A stretch of DNA of 64,000 bases from Hofstenia miamia (GCA_004352715.1 SCFE01000117.1:76272-140271), one strand, 5' to 3'. Positions 48,350-59,960 are shown, counted from the stretch's first letter. Program-made: numbers and translations. The notes: generated by a model from the sequence alone, not told the origin.

Positions 48350-49811
48350 TTCTTTGATTGTGGTAAGACAATAGAATGTAAGACAGTTTCTTCATGTATA
48401 GTAGGATCTATTGGTTGAGTACATTTAAGAGAATGTTCAATGTCCATTTCAGAGACCTTTGTGAATTGGCTGCCAGAGTTGAACCAGTGGCAGGAAATTG
48501 GTGAGGTTGAGTGGTCATTTGAAAAGCCTTTGCTCTCCAAGTTGTACCAAAGAGAGGAAGAAGGGTTCTCTGAACCAACAGGTATGTTTGTCATGTGCAT
48601 TTGGGCTACTGCTCCCAAACTAGGTGAGTAGTTTACACCAGCATCTGACTTGTATGAAGGATGTGAGGGCAGACACCTAGTTTAGTGGGGATTTAATTTG
48701 ATGCTGGTGACTAGAAGGGCGAGGATTTTTGGTATTGTTGTTGGATTGGTGAGGTGTTGCTCTCTTCATTGAGATCAGAGCTAAATAAGTATGTGAGTTA
48801 AGATCCTGATCAGTGGGATTTGTTATAATTTTTGTGTGTGCCTTACACTTAGGTAAAATTTGCCTTGATGGAGTTGGAGTGTTGGTGTGTCACAGAGGCT
48901 CATCAAACAAGTGTTCATGGACGTCATCTAGCTCAGGCATTTTGGTGTATGTGTCATTATTATTTGTGACAACCTCAAATTCTTGTTTGTTGTTGATTTT
49001 TGTGTGTTCAATGTCCTTTATTGTTCTTTGTTGTGATTGGAAATTGCAGGTTGTTCCATTATCTAAGAGATAATTGCTACATGGTAATACTTTTGTTATT
49101 GTATGTGGGCCCAGCCAAAAGGTAGCTAATTTGCAAGTTTGTTTACTGCAGATGTTTGCACTGGTGTAAATGAGTAGACCTTGTCATCTAGTTGGTGTGG
49201 CTCTCCATACAATGTTTTGTTGCAATTGCAGCAGCTTTGGTGTGCAGAACTTTTCTTATTGAATGTGCAGATGGTTTTATGAATCTCTTGTAGTTCTGAG
49301 ACAAGATTCTTGACATAGTCATTGTCAACAGGTTGGTAGCCTTTATACATCATGGTTAATGGTGTTGAAGGTTCATGGCCATATGTAGCTTTGAATGGTG
49401 TGAGGCCAGTTGTTGAATGGACTGATGTGTTGTAAAAATACTCAATGTGTGGTAGTATGTAGCACCACTTTTTTTTGCTGATTCATGATGATGTGATTTG
49501 GATAAGCTTAATCAGTGTATTATTTAAACTTTCAACAACACCATTGCTTTGTTGGTGATATGGGGCAGCATGTTCATGTACTATTTCAAGTTGTTTAAGC
49601 ACATTTCTTGAGTTAAGGTGCTATGGTCAGTCACAAGTGTAGTCATTGGACCAAAGCAAAGGCTCCATGTATGGAGTATAGCTGTGGCAATGGTACATGC
49701 AGTTTGATTGGTAATGGGGACCATTTGTGCATGTTTAGTGAAGTTGTCCACTATCACTAGGACATATTGGTACTCCTCATTGTGCTTAGATAAGTGTTCT
49801 ATGTTGATGTA

Positions 49812-52331
49812 CAGTGTTGGCCATTAATTTCCAACCACAGCTAAAAAATATCAAAAATCTATTATATTTAATATTTCTTACATTGGGAGACTTGTGAGCC
49901 TCAGTAAATCAATAACAACACCCAATGAAAATACAGATAGAATGGAAAGTGAATTTCATTAGTCTACATTCTGGTTAAATGTTGTAATATACTCAGATAA
50001 CTGGATACAACAGCCATATATTTGATAGTGCTGGAATGCCAACTAGTGAAGCTAATCATGCTAATATCAAACTTTTGTGGGAAGATGGCAATAGCAAACA
50101 TCAGATTGCAGTTAGATTATCATTAGCAAAATCAGCAGTACATGATATCATTCAAATAATCAAAGAAACTTGGATCCCCATAATGAAAAAGGCAACCAGG
50201 AAGACCAAGGATCACAAGTCATTGTAGCATCATCCAACATTAATCAGAAAAAAGCTGCAAATGTCACAGAAGAGACTAAGATCAAAAGAAAGTTAATTAA
50301 AAAATATTACAATCAATTAGTTGCTATGATTTCAGATTAATTTGTAAAATGCAACCAAGAATAAAATATGTGTCAATAAAAAGATAATTGTATCTGTTGA
50401 TAAAAATACTTTTGACAAAACAATGCTTACATTATTTTATCACCGCCATCATGGCAGAAGTTTGAAATTTAAATCAACAGGTACTTCTTTTGAAATACTA
50501 TAAATACATTGAAACTTACTGTAAGCATTTAATAAAGAATTTTACTTAGAATTCTTATTTTTCATCTTATTAACAGTTTGATTATTTAATACAATGTCAA
50601 GCTAATCAAGCAGTGTTTAGTAGTGGTCTGGATACATCACAGGGAACGATTCTAGGGTCCTTGTGCCAGACCATGAAAGTGCACTTAAGTTAGGTGTAGG
50701 GGTTTTCTCTCAATTAGCCAACTAGCATTTCTCTTCTACATGTATCAGATAACTAACTGTCAACAAATGGTTGGATAACCAAACCTTAGGAATTATCTTA
50801 ATATTGTTTTAGACCTATAATTGACTGATATAATGACCTTACATGTAGTAATTGTAAATGTAGGTTAGGAAGTTGTTCAATTAGAATTTATCTAACTAAG
50901 CCAATATATTTTGGTAATGGCTGCATATAATATTGAATGAACAACTAGTAACAATTTCTAGTTGCAAATAGATATAACACTTTCACACAATGGAGATTAA
51001 GTCGAGTTGTGTCATGTCTTGAGTAAGCACTGAGCTAATGTAGGGTACACATAAGCTATCTTGATTGAGCTGAGAAGTGGCACTCAAGCATTGGATGGAA
51101 TGGTGAAATTGGATGTGGAGATCTGCTTTGGGCAGATGCCCACTAGAAGATCACTACAGAGGTTACCACATGGCTTTGTCACCTAAAAAGTGATTAGTTA
51201 ATTGAGGTTACACAACATAATAGAAGAAACTAGTCAAGCAATAACAATAAGTAAATCCTTACCCACAATAACACAGCTAATGTTACAAGGTAACAGCAGA
51301 TTAACAGTGATAAAGCCTGGTAGAGGATATTACATCATCAAACCAACAACAAGATTCAATGCTCTGTACTCATTAATCCTTCAATATCAAGTACAGAAAT
51401 TCATGCAAACCTACCTGCAGATGTTATAGTCAGTCCAAGATCAATTAGAAGACAACTTCTTGTTGATGAAGGACTCTGTTCATGCCAGTCTGCCTTGAAA
51501 CCTTGTTTGTCAAAGAAAAATATAAATGATAGGTTAGCATTCTGTAGACTGTATGAGAACTGGAATGAAGACCAGTGGGCAAATGTAATGTTCTTAGATG
51601 AGACACAAATTAAGCAGTTCAACCCACATTGATCTCTTGTTTGGCAACCAAAAAATGAATGTTATAATTCCTGATACACAATAGCAGCAGTTAAAAAGTG
51701 TCCCTCAATTATGGTCTGGGTAGCAATAAGTGCCAATGGCAGTTGTGGTATTTATTTTGTAGAACAGGGGAAGACTGTAAACTCTAAAGAATATTTGAAA
51801 ATTCTCAAGGAAAAGTTACCCCAATGGATGACAACTAGAAGGTGTACTATATTTCAACATGATGGTGCTCCATGTCATCAGTCTTGGGAGGTCAAATATT
51901 GGCTGCATGAGAATGATATTACAGTTTTGAGTCCTTGGCCAGGGCCCTCACCAGACCTTAACCCAATTGAAAATTGTTGGGTTAAATTAAAGACAGTTGT
52001 GGCTAAAAGAAATCCAACTCTCTATATCATCTTAAAGATGTTATTTGTGAGGCCTGGTGCAAGGAAATCTCTTTGGAATACTGTTGGTCACTGATAAATT
52101 CCATGCCTTGATGTATCAAAGCTGTCAAAGCAGCAAATGGTGGCACAACAAAATACTGAACAAACTGTAAATTTTGTAATAAACTTCAACTAAGTGCATT
52201 TCTTGTATTCTATAATAACATTCTCACAAATTTATTTCAATTTATAACTGATGATTTGAATAAAATTTCAGTAAAAAATATTAGTTTTACTTAAAATAAA
52301 CTTGGTGGTTGGAAATTAATGGCCAACACTG
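49812..52331 (+). mobile_element. Tc1/mariner element (DD35E type) inserted in the retroelement
   Basis: Termini CAGTGTTGGCCATTAATTTC and their exact inverse match for at least 26 bases at 49812 and 52331, with TA on both sides (49810-49811, 52332-52333). It splits the integrase relic; the frame is continuous across if the element is removed. At 2520 bp it is about 0.9 kb longer than usual for the group; the extra seems to lie between the helix-turn-helix region and the catalytic core (about 50240-51190), suggesting a further insertion. Confidence 0.93.
50036..52094 (+). pseudogene. Tc1-family transposase, DD35E spacing, broken
   Basis: An N-terminal helix-turn-helix is at 50036-50227 (ANIKLLWEDGNSKHQIAVRL). 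After a non-matching stretch, SIRRQLLVDEGLC and NVMFLDETQIKQF (first Asp, codon 51597-51599) appear, then the ORF 51711-52094: MVWVAISANG, FQHDGAPCH (second Asp), SPWPGPSPDLNPIEN (Glu). There are 35 residues between the second Asp and the Glu, one more than canonical Tc1 (34). All three catalytic residues are present but in more than one frame, with stops at several points. The short plus-strand ORF at 50036 may keep a natural start. Confidence 0.88.
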
Positions 52332-52749
52332 TAAATGACATCATTTGGTCCAGATGAGTTTAGTTTTTTTGAAGCAGGCTGTTGTGGGAAGTGTGATGTA
52401 TTTGTTAGAATACACATTGTGCATTTATCAATAATGTCAGAGATAATTGATCTAATACCTATGCATATGAACTGCTGGTGGTTTAGAGTACACTCTGTTT
52501 GCATAATGCCATTGTGGCCTCATTCATGAAATTTTCTGGCTATATTGTGCTTATAGTATTTAGGCAGTGCAATATGGTGATGTTTGTCAGTGACAAAGAG
52601 GAGACCATTTGGTGTTAATTTCCAGTTGTATGTGTTGTAGTACTTAGTTAGTATGTTGTTGAGTTTAATTTGTGGATTATTAAGTTTGTCAATGATTTGT
52701 TTTAATTGTATATTGGTGGTTTGATGTTTAATTATCTCCTGTTCAGTTA

Positions 52750-53140
52750 TTTCTTCCTTTTAAGCAGACTGGTAGCAGTGGGTGTCCTTGTCAATCAGTG
52801 TTTGCTTAGGTGCTCAGGAATGGTTTTGGAAGCAACTAATATATTGTTGATATAGGCAGCAATTCCTTTGTCTAGTTGATGGTTGCTATTTTGGAGAACT
52901 TTTGTAACATATCAGTGAAATGTGGCTGGGGCATTGCATAGCCCTAAGGCCATGTAAAGGCATTCAAATAGGCCATATTGTGTTATGAAGGCTGTTTTTT
53001 CAATGTCAGTTTTATGCATTGGCATGTGCCAGTATGCTTTGTAGAGGTCTAGTGTTGTGAAGAAAGAATTCTGACAAGATGTGTATAAATTTTGGTCAAT
53101 GTGATGAAGAGGATAGGCGTCTTTTTTGTGATGTTATTCA
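52750..53140 (-). pseudogene. Retroelement reverse transcriptase, palm/fingers fragment
   Basis: Downward from about 53110: FTTLDLYKAYWHMPM (motif A Asp in LDL), KTAFITQYGLFE, MALGLCNAPATF (motif B), then AAYINNILVAS at about 52830-52860, where YxDD is expected. Both catalytic Asp are Asn (codons at 52845-52850 on the plus strand), so the enzyme is dead. EHLSKQTLIDK follows, then within about 250 bases the integrase zinc region begins: the thumb/connection and RNase H are missing, presumably deleted. Confidence 0.85.
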
Positions 53141-53375
53141 ACTTCCTGAAAATTGTTCAATTTTTTTTAATTTAGCTGTTCAAACCAGTATTGTTCTGCA
53201 AAATGTTACTGCAGTTCAGATATAACATTCAATGTGTATTAGCCTGCAGTGATTTGGTTACATTTGGCCAGAAGAATCAATTCTGAAATGCAGGAAGCCT
53301 AGTTTTTGTCAATATCTTTCAGGGTGAGTGATAATTAGCTTCAGAAAGTAAAGCTTTATTGGCTGATAACTAATT

Positions 53376-53410
<35 letters not shown>

Positions 53411-54350
53411 CTTTCCCACCTCCCCTGTTGTGAACCTCATTCATATGCATATTTATTTATTATTGTTAAATAGTGTAATTGGATGGTGGCAAGTACACAC
53501 AATCATAGCTCTAAATATGGAGGTGTAATTATTGTTTGTATGCATATGGGATGCTTTAATGCAGGTTTTTGCTGATGCTGGATTCTACAATACAGGTTAT
53601 ATTTTGTCTAAAATTTTTAACTCATGTGTTTAGGCTTCTGCAAATTATTTTATTGTATTAATTTTCAAATATTTTATTTATGTTATATTTGTTTCTAACT
53701 TTTATGTGTTTAGGTTACTGCTTAAATGATGGATGCTTACTAACTTTTTGTGATTAGGTTGTTGCAGATATTTATTGTTTGTATGCAAATGGGTTTACAG
53801 CTTTCTTTGTATGCTGCTCAAATAAAAGAGTGAAGTGTGTTTACTTGGATGGTGACTAGTGCACAAAATCATAGCTCTAAATATGGAGTTCAACAAATGC
53901 CTAGTTACTTTTTAAGTTGTGCATGCCCTTGGATGGTGTCAAGGGGTAATAAATAAAGCTTTAACATGGAGGTTATCAAACACCTGCTTACTTTGTTATC
54001 TGTGCATACTCTTGCATGGTGGCAATGGTAAGTAAATAAAGCTCTAATATAGAGGTGTAATTATTGTTTGCATGCATATGGGATGCTTTTATGCAGGTTG
54101 TTGCTGATTGTGGATTCTACAAAATAGGCTTCATTTTGTTTTAAGTTATTAACCCTTTTGCTTAGGCTGCTGAAGATTGTTTTATTTTAATAATTTAATT
54201 ATTAAATGTGCCTGCATTGCCCCTCTCTGTCCCATAAATCTGTTCCAGTACTAATTTGTGTTTTAGATTTTTTAAAATATTTTTAATTATTTAAGTAAAT
54301 TATGCTTTATTATTTTAGTACTGTGTACTAAGATGCTTTAAATGTTTTAG
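53141..54350. repeat. (TA)n and long degenerate tandem repeats
   Basis: A TA tract at about 53378-53408, then recurring units: GTGTAATTATTGTTTG-ATGCATATGGGATGCTTT at about 53522 and 54053, GGATTCTACAA-A-AGG at about 53580 and 54109, TCATAGCTCTAAATATGGAG at about 53502 and 53870, and GGATGGTG-CAAG variants between. Main period about 530 bp with inner repeats near 370. No CpG seen. This fills the left part of the insertion that split the reverse transcriptase. Confidence 0.75.
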
Positions 54351-56620
54351 ATGTCTGTTTCAGAATCACTTTTTCACCTAGAAAATATGGTGTATGGCCC
54401 TAGTGATGAGCCAGAGGTTGTGTGTACTGATAAAGAGCTGATTGATGTTAGAGAGTGCTATGCATATTTGACTGAGTAAGGCTTTTCCTTTTATTTTTTT
54501 AATAATTTTCTTTTAGCATCTCTAATGTTATTTCAGAGTACCCTGATATTATTGAAGGAACTCCACAATCAATGTTCCAGTTCATTCAATGTCTTCATTA
54601 ACTCTAGTGTAAGATTCACCATCTCCAGATTCTAGAAAGTAGCTTTAGTATGAATGTATAAGGACTTTTATTAGCCTTCTATGCCACACAGACTATGAAA
54701 CACTCCATTCCTCAACTGTGAGAACTTTCCAGAAGACTATCATTATTTATCCTCCACCCTCAATTAGCAACAGTAGTACAAGTGATATTGCTAATAGAAG
54801 ATATAAATCATTTTTATATTTGCATCTGAATGTAAATTTAGACCTTCTGACAACAGTTCTCTCTGTTCATCACTTGAATAAAGGAAAAAGATAAACTACC
54901 ACAGAGGGACTTGTGTGTTCTGTGGCAAGCAGGTTGCTGACTTATCTAGGCATTCTAGTGTGCATTTTGCAAATGCTGAGAAAAGGAACATCAAACTGTC
55001 AAAGAAGCTATATGTTACACATCAAAAGAAATTTTTATTGTAAGGTGTGTCAATAATTATGTGTTACTAAGGCACATCACAAAGGGTCAACATTGCCCTA
55101 TTTGTGAGATTGTCTTCCAAGGTAGGAAACACATGTTTTACATGCACTGAAACATTTTAGGAAACCTTCCTGAGGGCTTCAAGGCTGATGTTGAAGTGGA
55201 CCTTTCAGATGAGCTTCAAGACCTCTACAATGAGTTTGAAGAACAAGAAGTTGATATACTTGAATGCCATTATCCTGAAGGACAAAGAAGTGACCATAGC
55301 ATTAAGGACTTTGAGAATCATGTTTATATTTTAAAATATTTACTGCCTAAGGTATAGGAATACCTACTTTATAACTAATAGAAGTTTTTCAGGTACAATT
55401 TGCCAAGAAGGTTGCTCAAGGAACCAACAGCTTATTGGGCATGGATAGCTCTGGGCCATTCTTAAAGTATTTATTGAAGTTGAAGGATGAGGCTAATTGT
55501 GGTTCATCCCACTTCAAGAATAATCTTTCAGAAATTAAGAAGTTTTTGATACTCTGTGCAGGCAGAATTTCTAGGTTGAAGATTGCAGGAAACACTGGCA
55601 TTAAAGACCTTCAGCCAAGCTGCCTTGGAAATTATGAAGGAGTTGTACATTGTAATATTTTTATAGCTTCTATTATAACTGATTTTAATTTAGAAAATTG
55701 TTGAGTATTTCAAAAGGGATCATTTTGCAGATCCTTTTTACTTCAAGTACCAGGTTGTCTACCTGATCCTGCAAAATGGCTGTTGATCTGCCACAGTAGG
55801 AAATGTAACTGTGGACATGTAGAAAAGATTCATCTTTTCAAATGTAGTTAGCATATATTTTTATTTAGAACTCAACATGCAGGAGCTATTGGCAAAGAAT
55901 TTGTGACTATTCTCATAATTCCAGAGGAAGTCTACCAGATGTATACTTCTGAGTCTGGCTTTTCATTGAAGGACCTTGGGAAGACCACAAATCAGCTTCT
56001 CTGGTTCAAAACTTCACAGAATTCTGTAAGAGTACTAAATGTGTTGACTGATGTATATTACTCTGTTCTCAACATGATCAAATTGAGGTTTGTAGAGGAT
56101 CAATTAATAGGGCAACCTGGAAAATTCCAGTCATTATCTCACAGAAGAACTGCAGTTTCTTTGTTCAATTATGAGCCACTTCCAAGTTGAAGGAAATGCA
56201 TTTTGAAATGATGTATGATATATAAAAATTTAGAAAATCTGAATTCTATCTGCAAAGAGTTGGAGACAATGGCAAATCATGCTCCACCACAAATTAGAAA
56301 GTTTATACTTTATTCATTAGAACATACTGAGGAGACTGCAAATAAAAGCTATGTGAAGAAAAACATAGTAGCTGAAATCACCCTAGCTGCTTCACATTTC
56401 TCTTCTTCATTAGGATCAGATTTGCTATCAACTAGTAATGTGCACAGTGAAGATATTGGTGATGCTTGTGAAGCTGAGCAAGATGGTAAGAGCTTTATTG
56501 TTTTTATTATGGTTATTTTACATTCTAGAATTAACAAAGCAGGATGACTACAATCCAGAAGTCTCTGATGATGATGAAGAAGAATTCAAAGGAAAGATCC
56601 ATGCAAAATTTTTCAATTGA
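54351..56620 (+). pseudogene. Crypton-like tyrosine recombinase gene, multi-exon, degenerate
   Basis: Exon 1 starts ATG 54351 and meets a GTAAGG donor at 54477; joining to the acceptor at 54521 gives continuous coding (LTDISNVISEYPDIIEG). Further exon-like pieces: a C2H2 zinc finger CVFCGKQVADLSRH-x3-H (about 54912-54970), a CPIC motif (55093), an acidic exon (55162-55351) joined through a GT-AG intron of about 44 bp to FAKKVAQGTNSLLGMD (55396-), then KIVEYFKRDHFADPF. VYLILQNGC-stop-SATVGN has TGA (55784-55786) where a YR catalytic Arg is expected. The C-terminus (56270-56390) has a His-Thr...Ala...Tyr pattern, LEHTEETANKSYVKK, as in tyrosine recombinases. Several other stops. Assignment rests on these motifs. 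A host gene derived from such an element is an alternative, but the stops speak against it. Confidence 0.5.
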
Positions 56621-57498
56621 ACAAATAAAGAAGAAAAAGTTTTACTGGAGAAGTATTCCAACTCTTTCTTTACATACTTTCATGAAGACCTGTGAAGTCT
56701 GATATTGGAAGGGGTGAATGCAGAATATTCTGTGAAAGACAACATCCCTTTGTACATAGCTGACAAGCTCAGACATAAACTGAGAAAAATTTACAAATCT
56801 TTGTAAATTTATGCATATATTGTAAATAAACATGTAACCACTTTTTTCCTTTAACTTAGTGATGGGAATGCTTGCTTGTCAGCCAAAGGAATACTTGCTT
56901 GTTAAGCACTGAATTCAGTGGGAATGCATTGCAATAGGAATGAATGTTTGTATTGGGTGAATGTCTTGTACTTGTATAGAGATTCATGGTGTAAGATTGC
57001 ACATTCATTCAATAGTGAATAAAAGGTATGGGTTCAAATCCCATTGAATTTATTGCAAACAGCAATTATTTGTAATTTTAAATTAGTAGGCTATATCAAA
57101 GACAACAATAGGAATAGTTATCACTATAATTTAATCTCTTGAAGGCAACAAAGTTATATTGAAAATGATAATGGATCTAGATGTAAAATTTAATTTCCAA
57201 TCAATTGAAGTTTGAAGTTGATATTGAGTGAGATATTACTAATTTAATCTAGGTAGGAGGGGACATATCAGTAGGCATCTCAAGATGAATCCAAGCAGGA
57301 ATTGACAGCACTCTTAGCAAGGTAAAAGGCATAGTCTCCATTATAATTTTATCTTTAATTTAAACAAAGTTATAATAAAAATGATAATGGATCTAGATGT
57401 AAAATTCAATTTCTAATTAATTTAAGGTGGTTGATATGACTATTATTGACTGAGATTGATTTTTTAAATATTTTTACATTCTGTTCCATGGACAGTTA
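56621..57498. repeat. Tandem duplication, period about 220 bp, and flank
   Basis: ATGATAATGGATCTAGATGT is followed by AAAATT-AATTTC-AAT at about 57167 and 57380; preceding CAAAGTTATA also recurs. A tRNA B-box-like GGGTTCAAATCCC at 57031-57043 was noted. No gene. Confidence 0.65.
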
Positions 57499-59268
57499 CA
57501 GGCAGAGGAAAAGTGCATTAAAAATAGATTGATATTAAATTAAAACTTGCATTAAAAAACTGTTTAATTTGCATTAAAAACATAAAATATTGCATTAAAA
57601 TTCATCAAAAACAGATAACTTTTGAACAATAAATTCAAGATAATGAATTATTACTAATCCATGTTGTTTCAGCCTATAATCAAATGATGTTTCAAGTTCT
57701 CAAATGTGGGAAAACTGTTGAGGAGTCAAAATTTTACTCATACTAGAGAAAAGATGTTCAACTTTAGTGCTAACCATCAGCACATATTGGTTGACAAGCA
57801 CTGACTGTGCACTCTCTTCTCCCAGAAACCAAGTCTCACCATTCAGCATGCTGGATATCCCTTTGAATTTTTTCAAATCTGTCTTCTTGTTGGAGATTGC
57901 CTCAAACTTCCTCTAGTAAGGATCCTAGTTGGTTTTTTCACAAACTTCATTGTAAGTCTTGATTGTGTCAAAGAACTTTTGATGTCTATGCAAATGTTCA
58001 ATAGCACCCCAAAGATAAATAAAAATTGGCTCATAAATAAATCAGCTCAAGTTTCAATTGTGTCTCTTTGCTTTCCATGAGTTGCCTCATTTTTTGTGCC
58101 ATGTATGATCCATCATCATAAAATTTGGATAAAAATAATTTGGTTTCATCATAGTGTTTTGCATAATAAAATGTACTTTGAAGCCAGGTTCACCATTTTG
58201 TTGTTGCCAGTTGTAGAGGCAATGTCAACTTGGTAATGTTTTTTAATAATTGTTTTCAGCTTTTACTTTTCAACAGAAGTTATTGAATGTACAAAATAAA
58301 ATCATATGCAACCAGGTGTTGAGATCTTATGAACTCAGCAAATTGGTGTATGCATTGGTTTTTGATCAATATCATTGAGAATTTGTCTGGCATTGAGCAT
58401 GTAACAGGTGGAATTAGTGGCAAGTAAATGAAAATTCAAATAATCACTTCCACAAGTCATAGTGTTCACTGAATTGACATGTTGCAAAACACTGTAATTA
58501 TTTATTTCAGTAAATCCAATGATGTCAATTAAATAAGACTTCTCCAGCATTTTCAGTGCTTGAATACATTTTGGTGAAATTGATTGCCCATTTCTGGATC
58601 AAAGAATTTGTTATAAGTTGTTGCTTTGATTGTAGACTGGAATTCTTGACATGTTTTTCCAATTTGGTATGCACATCAAGCCTGAACTTCAAATTGATGC
58701 TACCAAATGAAAAAGCAGCAGAACCTGCTTTATCATTCATGGAATTATGTTTCCAAATGTTTTATCCTCACAGGAGCAACTTGACATAAACAATCCCACT
58801 GGATTTGATTTTTGCATTCCAAATGTCTAAAAATATTGAAAGTTAACAAGTGATAGTTTTGGTGTGACACTGCATGCCAATTGCTGTGGTTTTAAATTAA
58901 AGTGAGCATTCCACACACTGATTTTAATTCATACACTCCCTTGTCTATTTTGTGTACATTTATTCCATAGCACAATCAAATGTATATTGTTATAATTAGG
59001 ACTGAAACTAATAGCTTTACTAGTATACATTTCATAATCTAACATCAGGTCATCACTTTTCTTATCAACCCACAGCTGTTGGCCCACATAGTATATTTTC
59101 ACCTCCTTTTCATTTCATACTCCATGTATATGGATTGTGAATGCTGTTGTATGAAGCCACTTTAAAATCTAGCTTAAATTGCATTAAAAAAATATTGCAT
59201 TAAAAAAAGTTAAGGCAAAATTGAATTAAAAATTGCATTATAGTAAATGCAACTTCTTCTTGGCCCTG
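57499..59268 (-). mobile_element. hAT-like element with GCATTAAAA-rich ends
   Basis: Ends align as inverted repeats with gaps: CAGGCAGAGGAAAAGTGCATT at 57499 (first 20 shown by position) and, inverted at 59268, CAGGGCCAAGAAGAAGTTGC. GTTA is present on both sides (57495-57498, 59269-59272), but a full 8-bp duplication, expected for hAT, is not clear. GCATTAAAA words recur near both ends (57513-57600, 59180-59240). Minus-strand transposase-like fragments lie inside. Confidence 0.5.
57660..58740 (-). pseudogene. hAT-like transposase relic
   Basis: Fragments on the minus strand: the ORFs 58525-58740 and 58335-58550 (no clear motif), then RHQKFFDTIKTYNEVCEKTN, LKKFKGISSMLNGETWFLGE and VEHLFSSMSKILTP near 57730-57790. 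The last resembles the C-terminal hAT dimerisation motif (VER-FS-x-KI-T). Stops and frameshifts. The identification is weak. Confidence 0.4.
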
Positions 59269-59384
59269 GTTAGCTGCAATTTTCTTAAAGGTTTAAGAGC
59301 TACACCTTTGGGCCCTTTAGCAAAATTGCTCAGAAGAGTTGATAATAGACCACAACACCACTTTCTAATACCCTTTGAACACCC

Positions 59385-59960
59385 CTAATACCTCAGCAAG
59401 ATATAGGAAAAATTTCTAAAAAATTTGTTAAAAAATTTTTTATCTTGAAAAAAATGAAAGAATTTTAGCATAGGTGAAGAGAGCATTAAAAACTGTGTAT
59501 CCACATCAATTTGGTTATATTCTGATAAAATTTGGAAAAAAAGTACCAGAGTGTACACTATGCATATACATAGTTTAACATTAGTCAGGTGCTCCTGCAT
59601 ATAATTCCATTGTTGAGTAAGTCTGTTAAGGTTTTTGCACAGGCTTCTTGGAGGTGAGTGGCAATATGCTTGAAAGACAGGTTTGTCAGATGTTGTAATT
59701 ATTTCATGTTCAATTCCTATAGCTATTCCAACATTTATTGCTCCATTGTTGAAAACACCAGCATTACTTCTGAGAGTGTTGTTTATTGTGGTAATCTCTT
59801 CTGATGTTAGGTAAGGTTGGCTTATTTTAGAGATAGTTGATATGTCTTCATGTCTAAGTGGCTTTTTCTGACTAATGTTAGTGAGTAGCAGTATTTTTGT
59901 AAAGCTATTCCAGTGATTGTGAGCTGCATGCGTTTTATTAAAATATGCCTTGGGCTGTTA
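59385..59960 (-). pseudogene. Retroelement region before reverse transcriptase
   Basis: Downward from about 59870: ISQPYLTSEEITTINNTL, then GVFNNGAINVGIAIGIEHEI and ITTSDKPVFQAY, matching the linker before Gypsy RT (a D/N-VF-x-G pattern, then a H-x-I-x-T core). RT fingers do not follow; the frame runs into an AT-rich stretch (ORF 59385-59600) with no RT motif. This is the right side of the break in RT. Confidence 0.7.

Larger units (their letters stand above)
48650..52555 (-). pseudogene. Retroelement integrase, split by a Tc1-like insertion
   Basis: The N-terminal zinc-binding region is at about 52332-52555: a His pair (FHE-GHNG) and CTMC in DKCTMC, as in HHCC integrases. The core resumes at 49810: VLVIVDNFTKHAQMVP (first Asp), LVTDHSTL (second Asp), and HQQSNGVVESLNN (the Glu) lie in different frames. 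The C-terminal side has STTGLTPFKATYGHEPS, then an acidic tail ORF (49126-49353). Reading continues directly across the Tc1-like element (49812-52331), which shows the insertion is secondary. Multiple frameshifts and stops. Confidence 0.85.

Noticed and set aside
48440-49073. Plus-strand ORFs in the retroelement
   Set aside because: Antisense to integrase and downstream coding sequence; no motif of their own.
57000-57060. tRNA-derived SINE or tRNA
   Set aside because: Only a B-box-like GGGTTCAAATCCC is present. No A box, acceptor pairing or anticodon arm could be formed.
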